Below, piece by piece: positions 16,906-25,337 of a DNA stretch of 64,000 nt. The notes beneath the pieces were generated by a model. It ran no database searches and was not told the DNA's origin. It was given only the letters and a program-made list of their open reading frames with translations. The position numbers were made by a program, and so were the translations under genes. Each line of letters starts with the position of its first letter. Positions within the stretch are counted from its first letter, which is position 1. Source of the stretch: Provencibacterium sp. (GTDB taxonomy: Bacteria > Bacillota > Clostridia > Oscillospirales > Ruminococcaceae); contig JAAWAN010000007.1 of the NCBI GenBank assembly GCA_022792175.1, forward strand, positions 1-64,000, given 5' to 3'.

Positions 16906-18660
16906 GTGAGAATCCTGAAAAAATTTATCAGCTATTATAAACCTTATCGGAAGATGTTTTATTTCGATATGTTCTGCGCCATCCTCGTATCGATTATCGA
17001 CCTTGCCTTCCCGCAGCTGCTTCGGGGGCTGACGGGCGGACTGTATACGAGAGAGCCGGAAATCATTCTGAAAAGCCTCGCTGTTATCTGCATGGGGCTT
17101 CTTCTTATGTATGTGGTCCGCTTTCTCTGCCAGTACTATATCACCTCCTGGGGCCATATCATGGGCGCGCGCATGGAGAGTGACATGCGCCAGGACCTGT
17201 TCGACCAGTATCAGCGCCTCTCCTTCTCCTACTATGACCGCAACAACACCGGCGAAATGATGAGCAAGCTCATTTCCGACCTGTTCGATATCTCTGAACT
17301 GGCGCACCACGGACCGGAAAACCTGCTGATTTCGCTCCTTAAAATCATCGGCTCCTTCGCGCTGCTGCTCGCACTCAATGTGCGCATGACCCTCATTCTC
17401 CTCTCGGTCACCGTGCTGATGGCCATCTACAGCATCTGGCTGAACAAGCGCATGCAGGTCATCTACACCGAAAACCGCCAGAAGATTGCCGGGGTTAACT
17501 CCCGCGTTCAGGATTCGCTGAGCGGCATCCGGGTGGTCAAATCCTTCGCCAATGAGGATATGGAGCGCCACAAGTTCATGGACTCCAACCTGCAGTTTCT
17601 GCGCTCGAAGGAGCGCAACTACCAGGCAATGGGCGTTTTCCATGCGGGCAACGCGCTGTTTACCGGGCTGCTTTATACCTGTGTGCTCGTCAGCGGCGGC
17701 TATTTTATCGCCAGGGGCACACTCAGCGCCGCCGATCTGGCGACCTTCGCGCTGTATATCGGCATCTTCATGAACCCGGTGGAGGTACTCATCAACTTCA
17801 CCGAGCAGTTTCAGAAGGGCTATGCCGGCTTCAAGCGCTTTCTCGAGGTGATGGACACCGTCCCCGAAATCACTGACCGGCCGGATGCCGAGGACCTTCT
17901 GCGGGTAGAGGGCCGCATTACCTATGAAAACGTGCAGTTCGGCTATGAAACGAGCGATAAGGAAGAAGAGGTTTTAAAGGATGTCAGTATCGATATTAAG
18001 CCGGGACGCACGGTAGCGCTCGTCGGTCCCTCGGGCGGCGGCAAGACCACCCTCTGCTCGCTGCTTCCCCGCTTTTATGATGTGAGCGGCGGACGGGTCG
18101 CCATCGACGGGAAGGATGTGCGCACGCTGACGCTGCAGTCGCTGCGCGAGTCGATCGGCATCGTTCAGCAGGATGTCTACCTCTTTACCGGCAACATCCG
18201 GGAAAATATCGCCTATGGCAAGCCGGGCGCCTCCTTCGAGGAGATTGTTGCCGCCGCCAAACGGGCCAACATCCATGAATTTGTCATGAGCCTGCCGCAG
18301 GGCTATGAAACGCCGGTCGGCGAGCGCGGCGCGCGTCTCTCGGGCGGGCAGAAGCAGCGTATCGCGATTGCGCGCGTCTTTTTAAAGGACCCGCGCATCC
18401 TGATTCTCGATGAAGCCACCTCGGCGCTCGACAACGAAAGTGAGCGCTACATTCAGCAGTCGCTCGAAGAGCTGGCCGCCGACCGCACCACCATTGTTAT
18501 CGCCCACCGGCTCTCCACCATCCGCAATGCAGATGAAATCATCGTCATCAGCGAAGGGCAGATTCTCGAGCGCGGTACCCACGATGACCTGCTCACCCGA
18601 AAGGGGCTGTATGCTTCCTACTACAACATGCAGTTTGAGGATCTGGATCTGCCCGCTTAA
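16906..18660 (+). CDS. ABC transporter, fused membrane and ATPase domains (exporter type)
   Basis: This 584-residue half-transporter has a six-helix ABC-type membrane domain (about residues 1-310) and a C-terminal ATPase domain. The ATPase carries Walker A GPSGGGKTT near residue 370, signature motif LSGGQKQR near residue 480, Walker B RILILDEATSALD and the H-loop AHRLST. It would work as a homodimer exporting lipids, peptides or drugs; the substrate is unknown. The start is GTG 16906 with GGAGGG nine bases upstream. It is transcribed alone. Confidence 0.92.
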   Translation: MRILKKFISYYKPYRKMFYFDMFCAILVSIIDLAFPQLLRGLTGGLYTREPEIILKSLAVICMGLLLMYVVRFLCQYYITSWGHIMGARMESDMRQDLFDQYQRLSFSYYDRNNTGEMMSKLISDLFDISELAHHGPENLLISLLKIIGSFALLLALNVRMTLILLSVTVLMAIYSIWLNKRMQVIYTENRQKIAGVNSRVQDSLSGIRVVKSFANEDMERHKFMDSNLQFLRSKERNYQAMGVFHAGNALFTGLLYTCVLVSGGYFIARGTLSAADLATFALYIGIFMNPVEVLINFTEQFQKGYAGFKRFLEVMDTVPEITDRPDAEDLLRVEGRITYENVQFGYETSDKEEEVLKDVSIDIKPGRTVALVGPSGGGKTTLCSLLPRFYDVSGGRVAIDGKDVRTLTLQSLRESIGIVQQDVYLFTGNIRENIAYGKPGASFEEIVAAAKRANIHEFVMSLPQGYETPVGERGARLSGGQKQRIAIARVFLKDPRILILDEATSALDNESERYIQQSLEELAADRTTIVIAHRLSTIRNADEIIVISEGQILERGTHDDLLTRKGLYASYYNMQFEDLDLPA

Positions 18661-18697
18661 TGGGCCACCCTTTCCCGCGGAGGACGAAGAATATTCT

Positions 18698-18964
18698 CTA
18701 AAGCAAGAAGGGCATACTGCAAAACTTTCGTTTTGCAGTATGCCCTTCTGCTGGTTCTGTGACAAATACAACCAGCTCATCAATATATACTTCTGAGAAA
18801 GATAAAAAGCCGGTTAAAGCCCCAACCATTTCAGCATTTTCCCTGGCAACAAAACAGAAGGGTGTAAAATTACAGGCCACTCCATTCATAGCCTCAAATT
18901 TTTCCATTTCCTCTTCAATAAATTTTTCTGTCTTTTCATCGGATTGCGTCTTTTCAATAGCCAT
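18698..18964 (-). pseudogene. Truncated GNAT acetyltransferase remnant
   Basis: On the minus strand, residues from MAIEKTQSDEKTEKFIEEEM onward read like the N-terminal half of a GNAT acetyltransferase, ending at the motif EVYIDELVV. The acetyl-CoA-binding loop and the C-terminal half that should follow are missing. Instead the frame runs straight into the palindromic repeat at 18706-18749 and stops. The break lies at the palindrome. It is probably non-functional. Confidence 0.55.
18706..18749. repeat. Perfect 20-base-arm palindrome, family A copy 1
   Basis: Two 20-base arms (AGAAGGGCATACTGCAAAAC and its exact complement) surround a TTTC loop. No T-run flanks it, so it is not a standard terminator. 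The core GCAAAAC-nTTC-GTTTTGC is shared with palindromes at 25228 and, less exactly, at 39597 and 59869. It marks the truncation point of the GNAT remnant. Confidence 0.8.
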
Positions 18965-19053
18965 ATGCCGACTCTCTTTCTTTTTCCGCACGGCTCCCCG
19001 AAAGAGGGAAAGTTATCGCATTCCCTTTACCGTTAAAAACCATACTTTACCCG

Positions 19054-19218
19054 CTAAATGGAAACCCACCAACACACCCCGTATCGGTCTATCACGGTGG
19101 CGCAGCAGCTGCTCCATGGCAGCTCATGAATCTCTTCAAGGACAATACCGCCATCGCGCAAAACATCTAACGCGTGCTGGACACGCTCTCTCGTCCCCAT
19201 CTCAAACACATTTAAAGG
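19054..19218 (-). pseudogene. C-terminal fragment of a VOC/PhnB-like protein
   Basis: The minus strand encodes about 54 residues, including LDVLRDGGIVLEEIHELPW and ATVIDRYGVCWWV, then a stop. This is the characteristic end of PhnB/YjdN-type VOC (glyoxalase-fold) proteins. A stop codon lies immediately upstream in this frame, so the N-terminal part is absent on this strand. A matching N-terminal piece is found in the opposite orientation next to it. Confidence 0.5.
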
Positions 19219-19225
19219 TCATGGT

Positions 19226-19345
19226 TTCCCATTTCATCTGCTGAATAACTGCTACCATCACAGCATGGAGGCGGCCCAAACCTATTGCCGGGCATTTGGC
19301 GCAAAAATAACCCTTGAGATGAAAAATGTGAGCGGGACTGCCTAA
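19226..19345 (+). pseudogene. Possible N-terminal fragment of the same VOC/PhnB-like gene, inverted
   Basis: About 39 plus-strand residues, including MEAAQTYCRAFGAKITLEM, resemble the first helix and strand of PhnB-like VOC proteins (pattern EA-x-x-Y-x-x-x-FGA). The frame then stops. Its orientation is opposite to that of the C-terminal fragment at 19054-19218, which suggests an inversion after the gene was inactivated. The match is short, so confidence is limited. Confidence 0.35.
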
Positions 19346-20179
19346 GAGCATTGTGTGTTATCGGCTGATGGCGAAGGTTTTTAGCCATTGGAGAAGCAAA
19401 AAAGCCCTGCCATTTACATAAACCTGCGTATAATTTTTCAACTCTCTCCCTTCCTCCTTCTTTTCCATTCCCATTTGCCGATCTGGTTTTCCCTACGCCA
19501 TCCTGCCAGAGCCTGCTTCTCTTTTCTGCGCAAACTTCTGATAAGATATTTTTTACAAAGTAAGCATACCATTTACCACCAATATTAAAGTTCTTTTTGG
19601 CAACCCACAGTTGCAAATAAAGCTTTTTGTCGGTCTGCCGAGGAGCATTACCTCCTCGGTCTTTGATTTTAACCGCACTTTGTTGCTGGCAGTCTGCCAC
19701 TTTCTTTGGCGGATTTTTCAACTATCCAAAAACAACTTTTCTATCCTGTCTTTGACTGCTCTCACCATGGTTTTTCTCCCGGTTAGCTGCCTGCTCCTTA
19801 TAAATCTCAAACCGCTTCAGATATGCGGCGGCTCCGGCTGGCATAACAGGCTTGGGCGCTATCTTCGGCCTGGCCTGTGTTTTCTTTTCGGATGGTGGAA
19901 GGACAGGTTTCTGCACCGGCATCTGCACTTGTATCCCGTTTTACATCATAGAGTTTTTCGGATAGTTCCCTTGCCTTTTTGCAGCGCCTTTGAAATCGGC
20001 ACCGCCAACACTGCAGCTGCACTCATTGGGAATGAACAGGGAAGAAAACCTGAATAAAAAACTTTCCCTTGTTTCTGCCTATGAGGGCGCAAACAAGGGA
20101 AAAGAACCGATATTTTGAGGCTGGCATTGTGCAAAGCCCTGAAAATAAAGGATTATGGAAAAAGCTTATAAACAGAAAG
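19346..20179. other. Decayed AT-richer stretch without a convincing gene
   Basis: No intact gene can be supported in these 834 bases. On the minus strand two overlapping frames (about 19722-19928 and 19807-20022) look like pieces of one Lys/Glu/Pro-rich protein separated by a frameshift, with CKKARELSEKLYDVKRDTS in one frame and AAAYLKRFEIYKEQAANREK in the other. I do not recognise the family. Base composition is visibly lower in GC than the flanks, consistent with acquired and decaying DNA. Confidence 0.45.
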
Positions 20180-20563
20180 CTACCTTCGATTTCCGTCAGC
20201 GTCAAAGTTCCTTTTCAATGCCCTCTCTGTCAGAAAAATCGTCGATATCATGACAAGGAGCTGTATAACGCAAAAGATACCGCCGGCTGTTCCCACAGCC
20301 CGGGTATCCTTTTTTGCAAAAGGCAGCAGGGCAATAACAGACAACGGCAGAATCGCCATCCCCCACCTTTTCCATGTCCTCCCAAAATGGTGATGTGCAA
20401 ACTCCCAGGTTTCCCTGTTTTTCATGGACATAGCCGTTCTATATCCAAAAACAGGATTCACCGTCCCTGGCGGCCTCTTTTCAAACCTTCGCCCGAAGGC
20501 AATCATAGTGATTGGCATGATTAAATCCATCGCGAGCATAAATACCCAAAACCCCATAGCCAT
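20180..20563 (-). CDS. SdpI-family membrane protein
   Basis: This 127-residue protein has about three hydrophobic segments. The central motif NPVFGYRTAMSMKNRETWEF is diagnostic of the SdpI C-terminal domain, which in Bacillus gives immunity to the toxic peptide SdpC. Here it is a single-domain version without the sdpABC genes or the SdpR regulator, so immunity to a specific toxin cannot be claimed. The start is ambiguous: a GGGGG run favours the second ATG of the opening Met-Ala-Met. It is the only intact gene in the decayed 18.7-20.7 kb stretch. Confidence 0.7.
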   Translation of the reverse strand: MAMGFWVFMLAMDLIMPITMIAFGRRFEKRPPGTVNPVFGYRTAMSMKNRETWEFAHHHFGRTWKRWGMAILPLSVIALLPFAKKDTRAVGTAGGIFCVIQLLVMISTIFLTERALKRNFDADGNRR

Positions 20564-20655
20564 TCCCCCAAAAAATCCGGTTTATCGGACTGCCCCGGCT
20601 CTGCCGTTATCCCGCGGCCGGACCCAAAAGAATCGGGGCAGAAACCCGCCTTTTT

Positions 20656-20690
20656 AAAACCGGGAGCCGCTTTCGCGTAAAGCGGCTCCC
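20656..20690 (-). terminator. Terminator of the aldolase-kinase-dehydrogenase operon
   Basis: A perfect 12-base stem (GGGAGCCGCTTT with AAAGCGGCTCCC) has a 5-base loop. On the minus strand it is followed by GGTTTT. Confidence 0.7.
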
Positions 20691-20733
20691 ACGTATTTTC
20701 TCCCGTCTTCTTTTCAGAAAAATGCTGCCTTTT

Positions 20734-21783
20734 CTACTCCTCGTTGACCAGCATGATTTTCCCGCCGACCGCGCCGGGGGTTTCATAGAGAGAAAACGCC
20801 TTTGCCGCCTCGGACATCGGGAATTTCTTCCAGACGAGTGCATCATCCAGCGTCAGCCGGCCGCTGCCGAGATATTCGGCAGTCATCTGCCATTCCCTGC
20901 CGGGGAAGGGGGCGGAATAGGACATCCAGGAGCCGGTCAGGCGAAACTCCTTGCGGTTCATCTTCTCAAACTGTTTCCATGGAAACTGCAGATCACGCGA
21001 GGAGGTGCCGATAAAGCAGACGCTCGCGCGGTTGGCCGCCGCATCGAAGGCCAGCGACATGGTCGCATTCTGCCCGGCTGTTTCAAAAACAAAGGGGAAG
21101 CCTTCCCCGCCCGTTTCGGCGAGCGCCTCCTCTAAAAAGTCTTCCCGCGCCGTGTTATAAACCCGGTCGGCCCCCATCTTTTTGGCCAAAGAAAGACGGG
21201 CATCGCTGATATCAAAGACCGAAACGCTCTTTGCGCCGAGCAGCCGCGCCCAGAGCATGGTAAACAGGCCTATCGTGCCGCCGCCGAGGATGGCGACATG
21301 TTCGCCGCCCTGATAGCCCGCGCAGAACAGCCCATGCAGCCCAACAGTCGAGGGCTCGAAAAAGGCCGCCCTGACAAAATCCACCTCCTCGCTGAAGGGG
21401 ACGATATTGCGGGCAGGAACCTTCACAAAATCGGCGAAGCTGCCATAAACGCTCGAACCGATAAATTTATAGTGCTTGCAGAGCGAATAGTTGCCGCGCT
21501 GGCAGTCCGCGCACTGCAGGCAGGGGCAAAGCGGCGCCGCCGTTACCCGCTGGCCCTCCTGCAGGCCGGTGACGCCCGGCCCGACCTCCGCCACTGTTCC
21601 GGAAAACTCATGCCCGAGCACAATGGGATAGTAGTGCGCCGCCCTCCCCAAAACGCGCGGGATATCCGAGCCGCAGATGCCGGTTGCCCTTACCCGGACA
21701 ACGACCTCCCCCTCGCCCGCTTTCGGACGCTCGATCTCCTCATAGCGCAAATCCTTCTGTCCATGTAAAACCGCTGCTTTCAT
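20734..21783 (-). CDS. Zinc-dependent medium-chain alcohol/polyol dehydrogenase
   Basis: This 349-residue member of the MDR family oxidises a secondary alcohol of a sugar alcohol or polyol phosphate with NAD(P). The catalytic zinc motif (TGICGSD then GHE) and the four-cysteine structural zinc lobe (CPCLQCADCQRGNYSLC) are both present. A Rossmann glycine motif, GGGTIG, lies near residue 170. Sequence features such as FIGSSVYGSFADFVKVP resemble galactitol-1-phosphate 5-dehydrogenases. It is the last gene of a three-gene operon with a ketose kinase and a class II aldolase, so its product is probably a ketose or ketose phosphate. ATG 21783 has AAGGAGG upstream. Confidence 0.85.
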   Translation of the reverse strand: MKAAVLHGQKDLRYEEIERPKAGEGEVVVRVRATGICGSDIPRVLGRAAHYYPIVLGHEFSGTVAEVGPGVTGLQEGQRVTAAPLCPCLQCADCQRGNYSLCKHYKFIGSSVYGSFADFVKVPARNIVPFSEEVDFVRAAFFEPSTVGLHGLFCAGYQGGEHVAILGGGTIGLFTMLWARLLGAKSVSVFDISDARLSLAKKMGADRVYNTAREDFLEEALAETGGEGFPFVFETAGQNATMSLAFDAAANRASVCFIGTSSRDLQFPWKQFEKMNRKEFRLTGSWMSYSAPFPGREWQMTAEYLGSGRLTLDDALVWKKFPMSEAAKAFSLYETPGAVGGKIMLVNEE

Positions 21784-21891
21784 GACTGCGGCCGCCTCCT
21801 TCTGCTTCATATGATAAAAACATCCCCGGGCATGCGCCCGCCAAAGGGGCATGTCCCGAATATCCTCCTCAAAAGCCGCCCGGCTGCCCGC

Positions 21892-23424
21892 TCAGCGCTC
21901 CTCCCGGATGAGCTGCGCCCGCCGGTGCATCGTTTCCCGAAGGCTGTCATACAGCTCCCTGTAGAGGGGAAACCAGCGCTGATAAAGGGCATGCCTCTGC
22001 GGGTCAGGCAGATACTCCCGATGAAAACGCACCGATTTTTCCACTGCTGCGGAAAAATCGGAGTAAATCCCTGTCCCGACGCCGGCGAGCATCGCCGCCC
22101 CCAGGCAGGTGGCCATGTCGGAATCCGGAACCCGGATTTTTCTGCCGGTCACATCCGCCTTTATCTGCGTCCAGAGCGGGCTGTTTGCCGCACCGCCCAC
22201 CGCGTGCATCGTTTCCACCAGGGCACCTGCCTCCCGGGCGCAGCGCAGATTATCCTCCAGCGCATAGGCCGCCCCTTCAAGCAGCGCACGGAAAAAGTGC
22301 CCCCGGGTCTTCTGGTAATCCAGCCCGAAATAGACGCCGCAGGCCTCCGGATCCCAGATGGGCGAGCGCTCGCCCGCAAGATAGGGCAAAAAAAGGAGCC
22401 CATCCGACCCCGGGGAAACGGCCGCTGCCTGCTCATCCAGAAGCTGAAAGGCACTCCTCCCTTCCCGCCGGGCCTGCTCGACCTCCAGCCGCCCCAGCTC
22501 GCGGGAGAGCCACCGAAGGCTCCCGCCCCCGCCCACCGAGCCGCCCTGCAGCAGCCACTGGCCAGGTACCACATGAAAACTGAGTATCAGGGAGGCATGG
22601 GCGACCGGATGGTCTAAGCAGATGCTCATCCCGCCTGCCTGCCCGCCCTGCTCCTGGGTGAGGCCGGGCGCGCAGACGCCGGCGCCGAGCGTGCCGCAGG
22701 CGGCATCCAACCCGCCGGCAACCACTGGCGTTCCGGCCATGAGGCCGGTCTCTTCTGCGGCCTGCAATGTCACGCCGCCTATCTGCCCATGGCAGGGAAA
22801 GAGCGGCGGCAGCTTTTCGAAAGGGATGCCAAGCTCTCGGCAGAGCTCTTCATCATATTCCCCCTTCTCCATCGAAAAGCAGTGCAGCCCATAGCCCTGG
22901 CTGAGGTCCCCGCTCACCCGCCCGGTCAACCGGTAGACGATAAAGCTGTTCGACTGCAAAAACCAGCGCGCCTGCGAAAAAACCTCCGGGCGCTGCTGGC
23001 GGTACCAGATGAGCTTCGGGGTCGTATAAGAGGGGGAAAAGGGGTTGCCGCTCACCGAAAAAAGCCGCTCCTTGCCTATCCGCCGCTGCGTTTCGGCGCA
23101 AAGTCCGGCGGCGCGGGTGTCCATCCAGATGGGGGTAGGGCAGAGCACCTGCCCCTCTTCATCCACCGCAACGGCCGCCCAGCTCTGCCCGTCAACCCCG
23201 ATGCCGGCTATCTCGGCAGGGTCTATCCGGGAGACGGAAAGGCAATCCCTGATCCCCTTTTTGGCCGCCTCCCACCAGTCCTCCGGCTGCTGCTCGGCCC
23301 AGCCGGGCGCCGGGTAATGCACCGGATAGGGGCAGGAGGCGCTGGCGCGCACGCTGCCATCCGGCGAAAAGAGGGCCGTTTTGCAGGCAGAGGTGCCAAT
23401 ATCCACCGCCAACAGGTATTCCAT
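21892..23424 (-). CDS. FGGY-family carbohydrate kinase (xylulokinase-like)
   Basis: This 510-residue sugar kinase has the FGGY fold. The N-terminal phosphate-binding motif VDIGTSACKTALF is at residues 6-18, the catalytic-region GIGVDGQSWAAV near residue 75, and GGLDAACGTLGAG near residue 240. Similarity is closest to XylB-type kinases that act on ketoses such as xylulose, tagatose or fructose. It starts 28 bases after the aldolase gene and precedes the dehydrogenase by about 108 bases. The pathway order dehydrogenase, kinase, aldolase implies degradation of a polyol. Confidence 0.88.
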   Translation of the reverse strand: MEYLLAVDIGTSACKTALFSPDGSVRASASCPYPVHYPAPGWAEQQPEDWWEAAKKGIRDCLSVSRIDPAEIAGIGVDGQSWAAVAVDEEGQVLCPTPIWMDTRAAGLCAETQRRIGKERLFSVSGNPFSPSYTTPKLIWYRQQRPEVFSQARWFLQSNSFIVYRLTGRVSGDLSQGYGLHCFSMEKGEYDEELCRELGIPFEKLPPLFPCHGQIGGVTLQAAEETGLMAGTPVVAGGLDAACGTLGAGVCAPGLTQEQGGQAGGMSICLDHPVAHASLILSFHVVPGQWLLQGGSVGGGGSLRWLSRELGRLEVEQARREGRSAFQLLDEQAAAVSPGSDGLLFLPYLAGERSPIWDPEACGVYFGLDYQKTRGHFFRALLEGAAYALEDNLRCAREAGALVETMHAVGGAANSPLWTQIKADVTGRKIRVPDSDMATCLGAAMLAGVGTGIYSDFSAAVEKSVRFHREYLPDPQRHALYQRWFPLYRELYDSLRETMHRRAQLIREER

Positions 23425-23452
23425 CGCTTTCCCTTCCTCTCCGCGCTGCCTG

Positions 23453-24307
23453 CTAATCCCGCGCCCGGCCTGCGCAGCCGCAGACCCGCATGCGCTCCAT
23501 GACGAGCGTTTCTACCGCCGTACGCGCCGCCGCGCCATATTTTTTGGGGTCGAAGGCCTCCAGCTGCTCTAAAAGCAGCGCGCGCACCGCCTTCGTATAG
23601 GCCTGCCGCAGCTCGGTCGCAAAGTTCACCTTGCTGATGCCGCGCGCAATACACTCCTGCACCGCCGCATCCTCCAGACCGGAGGCGCCGTGCAGCACCA
23701 GCGGAATCTCCAGCCGCCGGCGCAGCAGCGAAATGAGCCCTATATTCAGTACCGGCTTTTTGGCATAAACGCCGTGCGCCGTCCCCACGCCGACGGCCAG
23801 CGAGCAGACGCCCGTCTCTTTGACAAAGCGCTCCGCCTCGTCCGGATCGGTGTAGCCGTCGTCCGCATCCTCCAAATCATCCTCCTTGCCGCCAACATGG
23901 CCGAGCTCCCCCTCGACCGGAATGCCGTTCGGCTCGCAGAATTCTACCACCGGGCGGGTGAGGGCGATGTTTTCATCAAGAGGCAGGCGGGAGCCGTCTA
24001 TCATCACCGAGGTGTAGCCCTCCCTCAGCGCCCGGGCGGCAAGGGCGGGCGAATCCCCATGGTCAAGGTGCAGGGCGACCGGCACCGCCGAATGGCGCGC
24101 GGCGGCAGCCGCCAGCCCGGCAAAGAGGGCGGGAGAGGCATAGCGCAGGGTGGAAGGGGTCGTTTGAATGATGACCGGCGCCTGCAGCCTTTCCGCTGCA
24201 GAGATGATCGCCTGCACCATCTCCATATTTTCGGCGTTAAATGCCCCGACGGCGTAACGCCCTTCGCGCGCCGCCAAAAGCATGGCGCGACTGGTTACCA
24301 AAGGCAT
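23453..24307 (-). CDS. Class II ketose-bisphosphate aldolase (GatY/KbaY/FbaA family)
   Basis: This 284-residue zinc aldolase cleaves a ketose (bis)phosphate to dihydroxyacetone phosphate and an aldehyde. Signature pieces are YAVGAFNAENMEM near residue 18, the catalytic LHLDHGDS near residue 80, GVGTAHGVY near residue 175 and LVLHGASG near residue 207, which supply the zinc histidines. Family members use fructose- or tagatose-1,6-bisphosphate. The gene is first in a three-gene operon with an FGGY kinase and a polyol dehydrogenase, so tagatose-type substrates are plausible, but this is inference. Confidence 0.88.
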   Translation of the reverse strand: MPLVTSRAMLLAAREGRYAVGAFNAENMEMVQAIISAAERLQAPVIIQTTPSTLRYASPALFAGLAAAAARHSAVPVALHLDHGDSPALAARALREGYTSVMIDGSRLPLDENIALTRPVVEFCEPNGIPVEGELGHVGGKEDDLEDADDGYTDPDEAERFVKETGVCSLAVGVGTAHGVYAKKPVLNIGLISLLRRRLEIPLVLHGASGLEDAAVQECIARGISKVNFATELRQAYTKAVRALLLEQLEAFDPKKYGAAARTAVETLVMERMRVCGCAGRARD

Positions 24308-24365
24308 TAAAAAAGCCCACCTTTCTCTTCTCGATTATGCCCGGCGGCAGCGCCGGGGCTTTTTC

Positions 24366-25121
24366 TCAGGCCATGACAAAATAGGCCGCATAGCGGCCCG
24401 AAAACCGGTAGCCGAGCTTCTGCGCCAGCTGCAGCGACCCTTTGTTGGCCGCATCCCAGCTCGGGTAAAGTCCGCGCGTAAGGCAGGTAAGAATCAGCTG
24501 CGCGGCGCAGGCCTGCGCCAGCCCCAGCCTGCGGCAGTCCTCGCGGATATCGATTTCTATCTCAATCCCCCCGTTATAGACAGTGTAGGAGGAGGCCCCG
24601 CCAACGAGCTCCTTCCCCTGCAGAACGGCGACACCGATTCCCCGGCGGCAGTAGTCCCCGCAGCCGGAAAAATTCGCGCAGAAGTCGCGCGACCAGTCGT
24701 TTTCCATGGCGGCCTGATAGAGACTCTCCTCTATGGGCGCCAGCGAAAAGCCGGGCGGCAGCTTTCCGGCAAAGCGCTGCAGCCGCTGCCGGTCAAAGCA
24801 GTCCTCCTTTTTAAAGGCATAGCGCCAGCTGCGGCGGCAGCGGCCGGGATGAGCCGTCCGCAGCACCGGGACCCAGCGCTCGGAATTGGGGACGAAGATC
24901 AGCATCTTCCTCCCCTGCGGCAGGAAAACCAGTTCCCTGTCCGGCTCCCCGGCCAAAAAACAAAAATCCGCCAGCTCAATGCGCGCCGAGCGCGGACGAG
25001 CGGCACTGTCCGCGAAGGCCCTCCCCATCTGCCCCTGCAGGCAGGACCAGATAAGCGTTTCCTCGAAGCTGTTAAAAATCGGGGCAATATTTTCCAGCGC
25101 TTTCCCTTTTATCTCAACCAT
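24366..25121 (-). CDS. GNAT N-acetyltransferase (GNAT_acetyltr_2/ZmaR-like)
   Basis: This 251-residue protein has a divergent N-terminal half. The C-terminal GNAT domain contains KELVGGASSYTVYNGGIEIE, the acetyl-CoA-binding region EDCRRLGLAQACAAQLI and the end motif SLQLAQKLGYRFSGRYAAY. This layout fits the GNAT_acetyltr_2 group, whose founder is the zwittermicin resistance protein ZmaR. The substrate is not predictable. ATG 25121 follows AAAGGAGGAAG; the longer frame to 25361 merely reads through the repeats upstream. It ends 58 bases before the aldolase gene. Confidence 0.75.
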   Translation of the reverse strand: MVEIKGKALENIAPIFNSFEETLIWSCLQGQMGRAFADSAARPRSARIELADFCFLAGEPDRELVFLPQGRKMLIFVPNSERWVPVLRTAHPGRCRRSWRYAFKKEDCFDRQRLQRFAGKLPPGFSLAPIEESLYQAAMENDWSRDFCANFSGCGDYCRRGIGVAVLQGKELVGGASSYTVYNGGIEIEIDIREDCRRLGLAQACAAQLILTCLTRGLYPSWDAANKGSLQLAQKLGYRFSGRYAAYFVMA

Positions 25122-25227
25122 CGCAGCGCTTCCTCCTTTGTTCTCCGGCAGTTCTTTTTTCTGCCGGCCGGCCCTTCCCGGACAGGACGCTGCCCCTATT
25201 TTACACCGTCCCCCGCAGAAAGGCAAG

Positions 25228-25267
25228 AAGAGCCTGGTGCAAAACATTCGTTTTGCACCAGGCTCTT
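25228..25267. repeat. Perfect 18-base-arm palindrome, family A copy 2
   Basis: AAGAGCCTGGTGCAAAAC and its exact complement flank an ATTC loop. It shares the GCAAAAC/GTTTTGC core and loop style of the 18706 palindrome. It lies between clpE and the GNAT gene and abuts the two-hairpin element at 25275. Confidence 0.8.
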
Positions 25268-25274
25268 CCGAAAA

Positions 25275-25337
25275 ACGGAATTTGACTCCATCAAAGTCAA
25301 ATTCCGTCCGCACATCGCGGGCGAAACCGCCCTTTTT
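25275..25337 (-). repeat. Dispersed two-hairpin repeat, copy 2, acting as clpE terminator
   Basis: Read on the minus strand, the element has a GCGGTTTCGCCCGC hairpin. Then comes a perfect 13-base-arm hairpin (ACGGAATTTGACT paired with AGTCAAATTCCGT) followed by TTTTC. It starts at the clpE stop codon, so it should terminate clpE. It is homologous to the element at 16744-16803. Confidence 0.72.

Noticed and set aside
18661-20730. Intact mobile element in the decayed stretch
   Set aside because: I found no transposase, integrase or terminal repeats, only remnants and a palindrome.
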